From Saprospiraceae bacterium (GTDB lineage Bacteria > Bacteroidota > Bacteroidia > Chitinophagales > Saprospiraceae), in NCBI GenBank assembly GCA_016787285.1, contig JAEUUV010000160.1, forward strand, positions 1 to 64,000: a stretch of 64,000 bases of DNA, written 5' to 3'. How positions within the stretch are numbered: the first letter of the stretch is position 1; the number at the start of each line of letters is the position of its first letter. The translations under genes were made by a program, and so were the position numbers. This document shows, one piece after another, positions 41,998-50,141 of the stretch. Below the pieces are notes generated by a model. The model saw only the letters and a list, made by a program, of their open reading frames with translations, did not search any database and had not been told where the DNA came from.

Positions 41998-43127
41998 GCG
42001 CGGAACGTCCATTGCGAATACTGATTACCGGCGGCGGCACGGGCGGACACGTTTTCCCGGCTATTGCCATTGCCGATGCCGTCAAACGCATGCGGCCCGA
42101 CACGGAATTTCTATTTGTCGGCGCCAACGGCAAGATGGAAATGGAGCGAGTGCCCCAGGCCGGATACCAGATTGAGGGCCTGAACATTGCAGGTTTTCAG
42201 CGCGGGTTTTCGCTGGCGAGTTTGCGTCGGAACCTGTCGTTTCCGTTCAAATTGATTTCCAGTGCGCTCAAGGCCAAACGCATTGTGCGGCGCTTCCAGC
42301 CCGATGTGGTGGTCGGTACCGGCGGCTACGCTTCCGGGCCGGTGATGCGCGCCGCGCAACAGTTGGGTATTCCGACCATCATTCAGGAACAAAATTCGTA
42401 TGCCGGGGTGACCAACCGCCTGCTGGCCAAACGGGCAAGCCGCATTTGCGTGGCCTACGACCACATGGAGCAGTATTTTCCGATGGATAAAATCGTGTTC
42501 ACGGGTAATCCCGTTCGGCAGGACATTTTGCATCTGGAGCAAAAACACGAGGAAGGTCTGCAGCACTATGGGCTGGCAAGCGGCAAAAAAACGATAGCCG
42601 TTATCGGCGGCAGTCTCGGCGCCCGCACCCTGAACCGCGCTTTGGCGGAAAACACCGCCTTGTTGGCCGAACGCTCCGACGTGCAGGTACTCTGGCAATG
42701 CGGCCGGTTTTACGAATACGAATATTCCAACTGCGATACGGCCCGGTTGCCCAATGTACAGATTCGTTCCTTTATTGATCGAATGGATTTGCTGTATGCC
42801 GCTGCCGATTTGATCATTTCCCGCGCCGGGGCGCTCAGCATCAGTGAACTGTGCCTCGTAGGCAAGCCGGTGATTCTGGTGCCTTCGCCCAATGTGGCCG
42901 AAGACCACCAGACCAAAAACGCGCTGGCGCTCACGGAAAAAAGTGCGGCCCGCTTGGTGCGCGACGCCGAAGCCTTCGAAAAATTGCTGCCGGAGGCATT
43001 CATGTTGCTCGAAAAAGAAGCCCTCATGTTCAGCCTTGGCGAAAACATCCGGCACCTCGGACGCCCGAAAGCGGCTGATAACATTGCGATGGAGGTTTTT
43101 AATGTCACAGAGGCTCACAGAGTGTAA
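41994..43127 (+). CDS. murG: UDP-GlcNAc--lipid I N-acetylglucosaminyltransferase MurG
   Basis: Makes lipid II by adding GlcNAc to lipid I at the cytoplasmic face. The 377-residue GT-B enzyme has the N-terminal G-loop ITGGGTGGHVFPAIAIA, VVGTGGYASGPV, QEQNSYAGVTNRLLAK, GGSLGARTLN and the donor-binding ISRAGALSISEL followed by PSPNVAEDHQTKNA. It overlaps ftsW by four bases. The last residues (VTEAHRV) are encoded by CACAGAG repeat DNA and are not conserved in the family. Confidence 0.97.
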   Translation: MSAERPLRILITGGGTGGHVFPAIAIADAVKRMRPDTEFLFVGANGKMEMERVPQAGYQIEGLNIAGFQRGFSLASLRRNLSFPFKLISSALKAKRIVRRFQPDVVVGTGGYASGPVMRAAQQLGIPTIIQEQNSYAGVTNRLLAKRASRICVAYDHMEQYFPMDKIVFTGNPVRQDILHLEQKHEEGLQHYGLASGKKTIAVIGGSLGARTLNRALAENTALLAERSDVQVLWQCGRFYEYEYSNCDTARLPNVQIRSFIDRMDLLYAAADLIISRAGALSISELCLVGKPVILVPSPNVAEDHQTKNALALTEKSAARLVRDAEAFEKLLPEAFMLLEKEALMFSLGENIRHLGRPKAADNIAMEVFNVTEAHRV

Positions 43128-43139
43128 GAGGACACAGAG
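43104..43139. repeat. CACAGAG-type spacer repeats overlapping the murG stop
   Basis: Three imperfect units (TCACAGAGG, TCACAGAGT, ACACAGAGT) run across the last codons and stop of murG. CACAGAGACACAGAG words are widespread in bacterial spacers. The array forms no hairpin here. Confidence 0.6.
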
Positions 43140-43174
43140 TTTTTGACAATTTCTGATAGAAAAAATAAAAAGAC

Positions 43175-43543
43175 ATGAAACGAGTACTGATTTTTTTGAT
43201 CCTTGGCTTGCTCACTTTATCGGCCTGCAAACGCGCCAACGACAACAACCCGGCGCTCATCGGCAAGTGGCAAGGCAAGGAGTGGCTGGTGTTCGGCAAG
43301 CCAATCGGGGAGGACGCTTCGCAGGTGGAGTTTGAATTTACCGCCGAGGGCGACTATTCCGCACGCTTCGGAAGCCAGGAGGAGAGTGGTGTTTGGCGTA
43401 CGCAAAAAGAAAAACTTTACACAACCGCTCAGGGTGAAAAGGAGATCGTGGTAAAAATCCTGCAACTGGATGCCACTACACTCAAATTTGAAATGAATCG
43501 CGGGGGAAGGCAGGAAACCCTCGAATTGACAAAAACACAATAA
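43175..43543 (+). CDS. Small lipocalin-like lipoprotein within the dcw cluster
   Basis: A 122-residue protein with a lipoprotein signal (MKRVLIFLILGLLTLSAC; lipobox LSAC, lipidated Cys18). The mature part is about 100 residues of beta strands (GKWQGKEWLVFG, QVEFEFTAEGDYSA, SGVWRTQKEKLY, LKFEMNRGGRQETLEL). This follows the pattern of lipocalin-like domains (GxW near the start) found on many small Bacteroidota lipoproteins. It sits between murG and murC, with 4 bp to murC, so it should be made together with the wall enzymes. Any link to division is inference. Confidence 0.75.
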   Translation: MKRVLIFLILGLLTLSACKRANDNNPALIGKWQGKEWLVFGKPIGEDASQVEFEFTAEGDYSARFGSQEESGVWRTQKEKLYTTAQGEKEIVVKILQLDATTLKFEMNRGGRQETLELTKTQ

Positions 43544-43547
43544 AATC

Positions 43548-44930
43548 GTGGAACTCAGGGATATTCAAACCATCTATTTCATCGGTATCGGCGGCATCGG
43601 CATGTCGGCCCTGGCGCGGTATTTCCGTGGCCATGGAGCCGAGGTGTACGGGTACGACCGCACCGAAACCGACCTGACCCGTGCTCTGGCATCGGAAGGT
43701 ATGCACGTGCATTACGACGACGATGTGCGCCACATTCCGGCCCGCGTGGACTTAGTGGTTTGGACTCCCGCAGTACCGCAGGATCACCGCGAACTTGCCT
43801 GGTTCCGGGAGCATGGTACCCCGATAAAAAAACGCGCCGAAGTATTGGGGATCATCAGCAAAGGCAAACGCTGTATTGCGGTCGCCGGCACGCATGGAAA
43901 AACCACCACCAGCACCATGACCGCGTACCTGTTGCGCAGATCGGGAGTGGATGCCACCGCATTTCTGGGTGGTATTTCGGCAAACCTCGGTTCCAATTTT
44001 ATCGAAGGCAAGAGCGACTGGGTGGTGGTGGAAGCCGATGAATACGACCGCTCGTTTTTGCATTTGCATCCCGAAATCGCTGTACTGAACTCGCTGGACC
44101 CGGATCACCTCGACATTTACGGCTCGGCGGAAGCGGTGGTGGAAACGTACAAACAATTCGTCCGCCAGATCAAGCCCGGCGGCACGCTTTTGTACAAACA
44201 CGGCTTGCCGCTGGATGATGTAGCCGAAGACCTCCGGGCAAGCGGCCGCAAGGTGCTCACGTTTGGCATTGACGCCGGCGACTACGAGGTTCAAAACCTG
44301 CGTGTTGAGGATGGGGCGATGGCATTCGGAATAAAATCGAGTATTTACCGCTGGGATAATTTGCGCCTTCCGTACCCCGGCAGGCACAATGTCGAAAATG
44401 CAACGGCGGCCTGGGCGGCAGTGCACTGTGCAGGGGCCTTTGTGCCAAAATTGTCGGAAGCGCTTGCGCAGTTCCGGGGCGTGAAGCGGCGCTTTGAGTT
44501 TATTGTGCGTCGGCCGGATGTAGTTTATGTGGACGACTACGCCCATCACCCGGCCGAGTTGCAGGCCACAATAGCCGCTGCGCGGATGTTTTTTCCCGGG
44601 AAAAAGATCACAGGCGTCTTTCGGCCGCACTTGTTTACCCGCACCCGCGACTTTGCCGACGGTTTTGCTGCCGCTTTGGATCAGTTGGATGCGTGCATCC
44701 TACTTCCGATCTATCCGGCTCGCGAGCAACCATTGCCCGGCATAACCTCCGAATTGATTTTGAGCAAAATGAATTTAATGAATAAAAAAGTGGTTACGAA
44801 GGCCGACCTGTTGTCAGAACTACAAAAACACAATCCGGAAGTTTTATTGACTATGGGTGCCGGCGACATTGACACGTTCGTGCAGCCAATTGCTCAATTA
44901 TTTCAATCGAATCAATCGAATCAATCATAA
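43548..44930 (+). CDS. murC: UDP-N-acetylmuramate--L-alanine ligase MurC
   Basis: Adds the first L-alanine to UDP-MurNAc. It starts with GTG at 43548, four bases after the lipoprotein stop, giving 460 residues. Motifs: YFIGIGGIGMSALA (nucleotide-sugar binding), AVAGTHGKTTTSTM (ATP loop), VEADEYDRSFL, SLDPDHLDIY, RRFEFI, VDDYAHHPAEL and FRPHLFTRTRDF. After the conserved MGAGDID block the last residues (FQSNQSNQS) are encoded by nonamer repeats and are unlikely to matter for catalysis. ftsQ follows after 4 bp. Confidence 0.96.
   Translation: MELRDIQTIYFIGIGGIGMSALARYFRGHGAEVYGYDRTETDLTRALASEGMHVHYDDDVRHIPARVDLVVWTPAVPQDHRELAWFREHGTPIKKRAEVLGIISKGKRCIAVAGTHGKTTTSTMTAYLLRRSGVDATAFLGGISANLGSNFIEGKSDWVVVEADEYDRSFLHLHPEIAVLNSLDPDHLDIYGSAEAVVETYKQFVRQIKPGGTLLYKHGLPLDDVAEDLRASGRKVLTFGIDAGDYEVQNLRVEDGAMAFGIKSSIYRWDNLRLPYPGRHNVENATAAWAAVHCAGAFVPKLSEALAQFRGVKRRFEFIVRRPDVVYVDDYAHHPAELQATIAAARMFFPGKKITGVFRPHLFTRTRDFADGFAAALDQLDACILLPIYPAREQPLPGITSELILSKMNLMNKKVVTKADLLSELQKHNPEVLLTMGAGDIDTFVQPIAQLFQSNQSNQS
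44904..44928. repeat. Nonamer repeats (ATCGAATCA) encoding the MurC C-terminus
   Basis: Two and a half nonamers are translated as SNQSNQS at the end of MurC and end seven bases before the ftsQ ATG. Because 9 is a multiple of three, a change in copy number would keep the frame. Confidence 0.8.
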
Positions 44931-44934
44931 CGCC

Positions 44935-45726
44935 ATGCTGTCCGATCTTTTAAATATGCGCTTGCCGAACGTTCGTTATGAACGAATCAGTTGGATTGTA
45001 TTTCTGCTGATTACCGCTTTGATTCTGCTATCGGCTGTTACGCGCAAGAAAAACAGTTTTGCCAGTGAGACGGATGTCGAGATTGTTCCGCTTGAGAGTG
45101 GTCGGGCAATGTTGGGCGACCGCGATGTGCGGCAAAACCTGTTGCAAGCCTTCGGCAACACCCTGGAAGGCACCGAATTGGCCGACCTGGAAGTGGATCG
45201 CATGGAACGGGTGCTGGAAACCGACCCGTTCGTGGAAGATGCCGAAGTTTTTGTGGGACAGAGCAATGCCTTGCATGTAAAAATCCGGCAACGCGAGCCT
45301 ATCCTCCGGGTGCTGGACAATAACGGCGGGAACTATTTTTTGGATAATGATGGCGCTAAAATACCCACCTCATCGCTGTACACCCCACGAGTTATGGTTG
45401 CAACCGGTAATATCGCTCCCTACACGGCTGATTTTCAGGAAAAGAAGCGCAATACTTTGAAGGACCTTTTTGCCTTGACCAAATTCCTGCTGGACGACCC
45501 GGTATGGTCCACGTTTATCCAGCAGATTCATGTCAATAATGCAAATGAATTTGTCCTTGTGCCGCTTGTCGGTGATCAGAAAATTATATTGGGAAGTATC
45601 AAAAACCTGGAAAATAAATTGAACCGACTAAAAATATTCTATCAGGAGGGCATGCCATATTCCGGTTGGAATACCTACAATAGTATTTCATTGAAGTATA
45701 ATGGGCAGGTAGTTTGCAAAAAATAG
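44935..45726 (+). CDS. ftsQ: Cell division protein FtsQ
   Basis: A 263-residue bitopic divisome protein. A short cytoplasmic head and one membrane helix (about 20-36, WIVFLLITALILLSAVT) are followed by a periplasmic domain: a POTRA-like segment (LEVDRMERVLETDPFVEDAEVFVG, VKIRQREPILRVLD) and the FtsQ beta domain ending YNGQVVCKK. The ATG at 44935 is chosen because it follows murC by four bases and begins the head; the upstream open frame lies over murC. It should bridge FtsL-type subunits and the septal synthase. No separate ftsB gene is seen. Confidence 0.92.
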   Translation: MLSDLLNMRLPNVRYERISWIVFLLITALILLSAVTRKKNSFASETDVEIVPLESGRAMLGDRDVRQNLLQAFGNTLEGTELADLEVDRMERVLETDPFVEDAEVFVGQSNALHVKIRQREPILRVLDNNGGNYFLDNDGAKIPTSSLYTPRVMVATGNIAPYTADFQEKKRNTLKDLFALTKFLLDDPVWSTFIQQIHVNNANEFVLVPLVGDQKIILGSIKNLENKLNRLKIFYQEGMPYSGWNTYNSISLKYNGQVVCKK

Positions 45727-45756
45727 AAATTTTTTAGAAAAATATTATCAAAAGCC

Positions 45757-45788
45757 TTGGAATTCAAATAAATAAAAAAATACCTTTG
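45757..45788 (+). promoter_or_regulatory. Internal promoter for ftsA-ftsZ (TTG ... TACCTTTG)
   Basis: The -7 element TACCTTTG (45781-45788) is an exact consensus match and TTGG at 45757 is a -33 candidate, with about 21 bases between. The region is A/T-rich, and transcription would start near 45794, about 70 bp before the ftsA ATG. This gives ftsA and ftsZ a promoter separate from the MraZ-controlled one. Confidence 0.7.
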
Positions 45789-45865
45789 CTCCCGGAAAAG
45801 TAATACATGAAGGGTGCAAAGGATAGAAACAGTAAACAGTATTGTTAACTCAACTTTTGCACACA

Positions 45866-47200
45866 ATGACCGAATTAGCACCACAATCCCACGATGTGGT
45901 CGTCGCGCTTGACATTGGCACCACGAAAGTATGCTGCCTTGCAGGGCGCAAGAACACACATGGCAAACTCGAAATCCTCGGCGTAGGAAAAGTCGAGAGC
46001 ATCGGCGTACTCCGCGGTGTAGTCAGCAACATCGAAAAAACGGTAACCGCCATCCGCGAAGCCGTGGACATCTGCGAACGTCAGGTTCGTATGAAGTTCA
46101 ATACCGTACATGTTGGCATTGCCGGCCAGCACATCAAAAGCCTTCAGCATCGGGGTATTCTTACCCGCGAAAGCGACCACAACGAAATCGCCCGGCGCGA
46201 TATTGATCGCCTCGTGAACGACATGTTTAAACTTGTGCTCCCGCCGGGAGACAAGATCATTCATGTGTTTCCACAAGAGTTCACGGTAGATAGCGAGCAG
46301 GGCATCTCCGATCCTATCGGGATGTGTGGCGTTCGCCTGGAGGCCAATTTCCACATCATTACCGGCCAAATCACGGCAGTCAACAACATTTTCCGTTGCA
46401 TTGAAAAAGCCGGCCTCAAGGTGGCTGATCTTACGCTCGAACCCATCGCGAGTGCTGATGCCGTGTTGTTTGAAGAAGAAAAACAAGCCGGCGTTGCTCT
46501 GGTGGATATCGGCGGCGGTACCACCGACATCACGATTTTCCACGAAGGAATCATCCGCCACACAGCGGTTATTCCGTTCGGGGGCAACGTCATTACTGCA
46601 GATATCAAGGAGGGTTGTACGGTGATGCAGCCACAGGCGGAAAAACTTAAAATCCGTTTTGGTTCGGCGCTTGCCTCGGAAGTATACGACAACCGGATTA
46701 TCACGATCCCGGGCTTGCGTGGCCGCGAGCACAAGGAGATCAGTGAGAAAAACCTCGCCCGGATCATCCAGGCCCGCATGGAAGAACTGCTTGATTATGT
46801 GCTCTGGGAAATCCGGCGCAGCGGCTACGAGCGCAAACTTATCGGAGGAATCGTCCTGACTGGAGGCGGCGCTTTACTCAATCATGCAGACAAACTTGTC
46901 GAGCTCCATACCGGTATGTCCTGCCGCATTGGTCTGCCGGTAGAAAACCTGGCGCATGGCTATCGTGAAAGCGTAAGCAGTCCCATCTTTAGTACGGCTA
47001 TAGGCTTACTGCTCAAAGGTTTGCAGGATATTGAGGCAGGAAACCGTTCTACTGCGAATGCAGCAGAAAACACGTCGGCTAACGTTGACAAAGAACCCTC
47101 CAATGTGTCGGAAGAAAAGTCGCCGACCTGGCTTGACAATGTCTTCCGTAAAACAAAAGAGTGGTTCGAAGCCGAACCCGATATGGACTTTAAAAAGTAG
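45866..47200 (+). CDS. ftsA: Cell division protein FtsA
   Basis: Actin-like protein that tethers FtsZ to the membrane and recruits the divisome. The ATG at 45866 gives 444 residues. Actin-fold phosphate motifs are VVALDIGTTKVCCLAG near the start and LVDIGGGTTDITIF in the second half, with IVLTGGGALL as the adenosine motif. The SHS2-type 1C domain (NTVHVGIAGQHIKSL) is present. After a Ser/Asn-rich linker the protein ends WLDNVFRKTKEWFEAEPDMDFKK, the amphipathic tail typical of Bacteroidota FtsA. Its TAG stop runs straight into TTTTGAG repeats. Confidence 0.97.
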   Translation: MTELAPQSHDVVVALDIGTTKVCCLAGRKNTHGKLEILGVGKVESIGVLRGVVSNIEKTVTAIREAVDICERQVRMKFNTVHVGIAGQHIKSLQHRGILTRESDHNEIARRDIDRLVNDMFKLVLPPGDKIIHVFPQEFTVDSEQGISDPIGMCGVRLEANFHIITGQITAVNNIFRCIEKAGLKVADLTLEPIASADAVLFEEEKQAGVALVDIGGGTTDITIFHEGIIRHTAVIPFGGNVITADIKEGCTVMQPQAEKLKIRFGSALASEVYDNRIITIPGLRGREHKEISEKNLARIIQARMEELLDYVLWEIRRSGYERKLIGGIVLTGGGALLNHADKLVELHTGMSCRIGLPVENLAHGYRESVSSPIFSTAIGLLLKGLQDIEAGNRSTANAAENTSANVDKEPSNVSEEKSPTWLDNVFRKTKEWFEAEPDMDFKK

Positions 47201-47306
47201 TTTTGAGTTTTGAGTTTTGAGTTTTGAGTGGACATGCGCAAAATGTGCAGTTCCCAAAACTCAAAATTCATAACAACTCAAAACTCAAAACTCACAACTC
47301 AAAACT
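47201..47306. repeat. Paired heptamer arrays (TTTTGAG / CTCAAAA) between ftsA and ftsZ
   Basis: Four TTTTGAG units begin at the ftsA stop and four to five CTCAAAA-type units end six bases before the ftsZ ATG, with about 30 bases between. The arms are complementary, so the entire spacer can fold into one hairpin that occludes the region just before the ftsZ start. Confidence 0.85.
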
Positions 47307-47312
47307 TTGACT

Positions 47313-48797
47313 ATGTTGTTCGATCTTCCGAAGGATGAACCTTCTATCATAAAAATTATCGGCGTTGGCGGCGGCGGCTCCAATGCGGTCACGCACATGT
47401 ATAAACAAGGCATCATTGGTGTGGATTATGCAATCTGCAACACCGATGCACAGGCCATGCACCTTAGCCCGGTTCCCGTCAAAATTCCACTCGGCGCCAG
47501 CCTGACCGAGGGCCGAGGCGCCGGTAGTAAACCCGATGTGGGCAAACGTGCCTGTATCGAAAGTATTGATGAAATCACCCGCTTTCTGGACGACGGCACC
47601 AAAATGGCCTTCATCACGGCCGGGATGGGTGGCGGTACCGGTACCGGCGCGGCGCCTATCATTGCTCAAGCCGCACAAGAACTTGGCATCCTTACAGTCG
47701 GTATCGTGACGCTTCCGTTCCTGTTTGAAGGCCGGTTGCGGGTGAGCAACGGCTTCGACGGCCTGGAAGAACTACGCAAAAACGTGGACTGCCTCGTGGT
47801 TATCAGCAACGATAAATTGCGCCAGATTCACGGCAATCTCAGCATCTCGCAAGCCTTTTCGCAGGCCGACAATATCCTGTGCACAGCCGCCAAAGGCATC
47901 GCTGAAATCATCACGGTGCCCGGCTATGTGAACGTGGACTTTGAAGACGTGAATACCGTTATGCGCGGCTCCGGCGTAGCCATCATGGGCACCGCTGCAG
48001 TCGAAGGCGAAGGCCGCGCGCGCCGTGCTGTGGACGAAGCGCTCAACTCGCCCCTGCTTGAAGACAGCAACATCAGCGGCGCTAAAAACATCCTCGTCAA
48101 TATCACTTCCGGCTCGAAGGAAGCCACCATGGACGAGATTTTTGAAATCACCGAATTCGTCCAGCAAGAAGCCGGCGAGGGGGCAAACCTCATCTGGGGT
48201 AATTGTTTCGACGAACGCCTTGGCGAAAAACTCAGCGTGACCATCATCGCTACCGGTTTTGAAGCCACACGCAAAACGCCGTTTATCCCGGGTGCCCGTA
48301 CACAAGCGGCTCCGAGCGAACGGCAGGTGGTACACCTCGACGAAGAATCGCCCAAACCCAAGCCTTCGTTGTTCACGATCACGTCCGAAGAATCCCGCGT
48401 TGTGGAAGAAAAGCCCGCCAACGCCGTCGAATTTGATTTCGATAACGTGCGGGAAACGATGGAGAAAATCCGCAGCGCCAAAAGCGATCAAAATGATCCG
48501 TTTGTACGCCCGGACGACCTCGGCGAAATCAGCCCGGAAGAGCGCCGTCAGCGCCTGGCTGAAGCACAACGCCGCCGCGACGAAGTGCGCAACCGCCCGA
48601 TTAATGTGGTGAAACTAAACTCACCGCAAACAATCATCGAATTGGAAAACCAGCCGGCTTATTTGCGCAAGGGTGTCCGATTGGACAGCCTGCCCGACGC
48701 CGAATCCTCCGGTATGTCCACATGGACCATCTCCATCGAAGACGAGCCGGAAATCAGGATGAGCGGCAATTCCTTCCTGCATGATACGGTGGATTAG
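47313..48797 (+). CDS. ftsZ: Cell division GTPase FtsZ
   Basis: Tubulin-like GTPase that forms the Z ring. The 494-residue protein starts at the ATG at 47313; a TTG two codons upstream is ignored. GTP-binding blocks are GVGGGGSNAV, the signature GGGTGTGAAP, and NVDFEDVNTVM with the T7-type loop before it. The globular core ends near residue 325. A long linker (about 330-430) rich in Glu, Arg and Pro follows, then a conserved tail (ENQPAYLRKGVRLD, and NSFLHDTVD at the very end) of Bacteroidota type that binds FtsA. It is the last gene of the cluster and is followed by a hairpin and a terminator. Confidence 0.98.
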   Translation: MLFDLPKDEPSIIKIIGVGGGGSNAVTHMYKQGIIGVDYAICNTDAQAMHLSPVPVKIPLGASLTEGRGAGSKPDVGKRACIESIDEITRFLDDGTKMAFITAGMGGGTGTGAAPIIAQAAQELGILTVGIVTLPFLFEGRLRVSNGFDGLEELRKNVDCLVVISNDKLRQIHGNLSISQAFSQADNILCTAAKGIAEIITVPGYVNVDFEDVNTVMRGSGVAIMGTAAVEGEGRARRAVDEALNSPLLEDSNISGAKNILVNITSGSKEATMDEIFEITEFVQQEAGEGANLIWGNCFDERLGEKLSVTIIATGFEATRKTPFIPGARTQAAPSERQVVHLDEESPKPKPSLFTITSEESRVVEEKPANAVEFDFDNVRETMEKIRSAKSDQNDPFVRPDDLGEISPEERRQRLAEAQRRRDEVRNRPINVVKLNSPQTIIELENQPAYLRKGVRLDSLPDAESSGMSTWTISIEDEPEIRMSGNSFLHDTVD

Positions 48798-48867
48798 TTG
48801 ATTGGTTGACTGGTTGATTGGACATTTTTAATTAGCCAATTTTCCAGTCAACCAGTCAACCAATCAA
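48798..48867. repeat. 24-bp inverted repeat after ftsZ (TTGATTGGTTGACTGG family)
   Basis: Bases 48798-48821 and 48844-48867 are complementary with one G-T pair and a 22-base loop. Each arm consists of tandem TTGAYTGG-type octamers. The after-stop form again starts directly at the stop codon of the upstream gene. Confidence 0.85.
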
Positions 48868-48899
48868 AAGCACTATTCGGTCATTAAACCGTTTCTTCT

Positions 48900-48935
48900 G
48901 CGGTTCGGCGTGTGGGACGCCGGGCCGCTTTTTTT
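48900..48935 (+). terminator. Rho-independent terminator of the dcw cluster
   Basis: GCGGTTCGGCGT (48900-48911) pairs with ACGCCGGGCCGC (48917-48928) through two G-U pairs, with a 5-base loop and seven T. It lies about 100 bp after ftsZ and before the promoter of the acyltransferase gene. Confidence 0.85.
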
Positions 48936-48958
48936 GTTGTTGCCGTGTCGGGGTTGCG

Positions 48959-48966
48959 TAGTTTTG
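48959..48966 (+). promoter_or_regulatory. -7 element for the LpxD-like gene (TAGTTTTG)
   Basis: An exact TAnnTTTG match 28 bp before the ATG at 48995. TTG repeats at 48935-48940 are about 18 bp upstream and could serve as the -33 element, partly sharing the T-run of the dcw terminator. Confidence 0.65.
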
Positions 48967-48994
48967 CCCCCGTTTTTCACACCACACTTCGAAT

Positions 48995-49933
48995 ATGAAA
49001 TTTCCACAACCCATACCCGTCCGCCAATTGGCCGACCGATTCAATGCCCAACTTCTCGGCGAGGCATCCCTGCTCGCTACCGGCATCAACGAAATCCACA
49101 AAGTGGAGCCCGGTGACATTGCGTTTTCCGATGCGCCCAAATATTTTCAGAAAACACTCGACAGCGCCGCCACAATCATCTTGCTCAACGCACCAGCCGA
49201 GTGCCCACTAGGTAAAGCGATTCTGGTAGTGGAAAAACCGTTCGAGGTGTACGACACCCTCATCCGTGAACACCGCCCCTTCGAACCCTCGGTCAGCCCG
49301 ATCAGCCACAAAGCGCAAATTCATCCCACCGCTATCCTCGAACCGGGTGTGGTCGTGGCGGCAAACGTGTCCATCGGGGCGCATTCGTACATTCAGGCCA
49401 ACACCTACATCGGCGAGTACACCACGATTGGCGAGCATGTAACCATCGGCCCCAATACCATCATCGGCAGCGACGCCTTTTATTTCAAAAAACACCCCGA
49501 CGGCTCCTACCAGAAATGGTGCTCCGGCGGCCGGGTCATCATCGAAGACCACGTGGATATTGGCGCCGGCTGCACCATCAACAAAGGTGTGAGCGGCGAT
49601 ACCATCATCGGCGCCGGCAGCAAATTGGATTGCCAAATCCATATCGGCCACGGCGTGGTCATCGGGAAAAACTGCCTCATGGCAGCCCAGGTCGGTATTG
49701 GCGGCAAAACCATCATTGAGGACAACGTAGTGCTGTACGGTCAGGTCGGCATCGTGCAGGCCGTGCGGATCGGCAAAGGCGCTGTGGTGCTGGCCGGCTC
49801 CGGCGTGTCCAAGTCGCTCGAAGGCGGAAAAACCTATTTCGGCTCGCCGGCGGAGGAAATGCGGGAAAAATACCGGGAGTTGGCGGCCGCGCGGCAGTTG
49901 CCGGAACTGCTTAAAAAGTTAGGCTCCTCGTAG
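48995..49933 (+). CDS. LpxD-like UDP-3-O-acylglucosamine N-acyltransferase family protein
   Basis: A 312-residue protein with the two-part LpxD build: an N-terminal uridine-binding-like domain (LADRFNAQLLGEASLLATGINEIHKVEPGDIAF) and a left-handed parallel beta helix of hexapeptide repeats (IHPTAILEPGVVVAANVSIGAHSYIQ onward). The probable catalytic His is in IHIGHGVVIGKN. LpxD adds the second acyl chain to UDP-acylglucosamine in lipid A synthesis. The protein is slightly shorter than E. coli LpxD and Bacteroidota often carry a second LpxD-type paralog, so a different acceptor sugar is possible. It is transcribed alone between the dcw terminator and a large hairpin. Confidence 0.85.
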   Translation: MKFPQPIPVRQLADRFNAQLLGEASLLATGINEIHKVEPGDIAFSDAPKYFQKTLDSAATIILLNAPAECPLGKAILVVEKPFEVYDTLIREHRPFEPSVSPISHKAQIHPTAILEPGVVVAANVSIGAHSYIQANTYIGEYTTIGEHVTIGPNTIIGSDAFYFKKHPDGSYQKWCSGGRVIIEDHVDIGAGCTINKGVSGDTIIGAGSKLDCQIHIGHGVVIGKNCLMAAQVGIGGKTIIEDNVVLYGQVGIVQAVRIGKGAVVLAGSGVSKSLEGGKTYFGSPAEEMREKYRELAAARQLPELLKKLGSS

Positions 49934-49964
49934 AGTTGATGGCAACGCGGAGTAGGCGGCTTTT

Positions 49965-50137
49965 CCGAGCGCGACAACAATGGCAACGCGGATAACGCAG
50001 ATCAACGCAGATTACCACGGATTTTAAAAAAATCCGCAGGCATCCGCAAAATCTGCGTTATCCGCGTTGCCATTGTTGTCGCGCTCGGCGTAACCTGCGT
50101 ATCCTGCGTTGCCATTGTTGCCGCGCTCGGCAAAGCC
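49965..50137. repeat. Perfect 38-bp inverted repeat plus a partial third copy
   Basis: Bases 49965-50002 (starting CCGAGCGCGACAACAATGGC) are exactly complementary to 50051-50088. A diverged further copy of the right arm follows at about 50088-50132 (CTGCGTTGCCATTGTTGCCG). It lies between the convergent LpxD-like and sortilin-like genes. An earlier TGATGGCAACGCGGA at 49937 is another partial unit. Confidence 0.85.
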
Positions 50138-50141
50138 AGCC

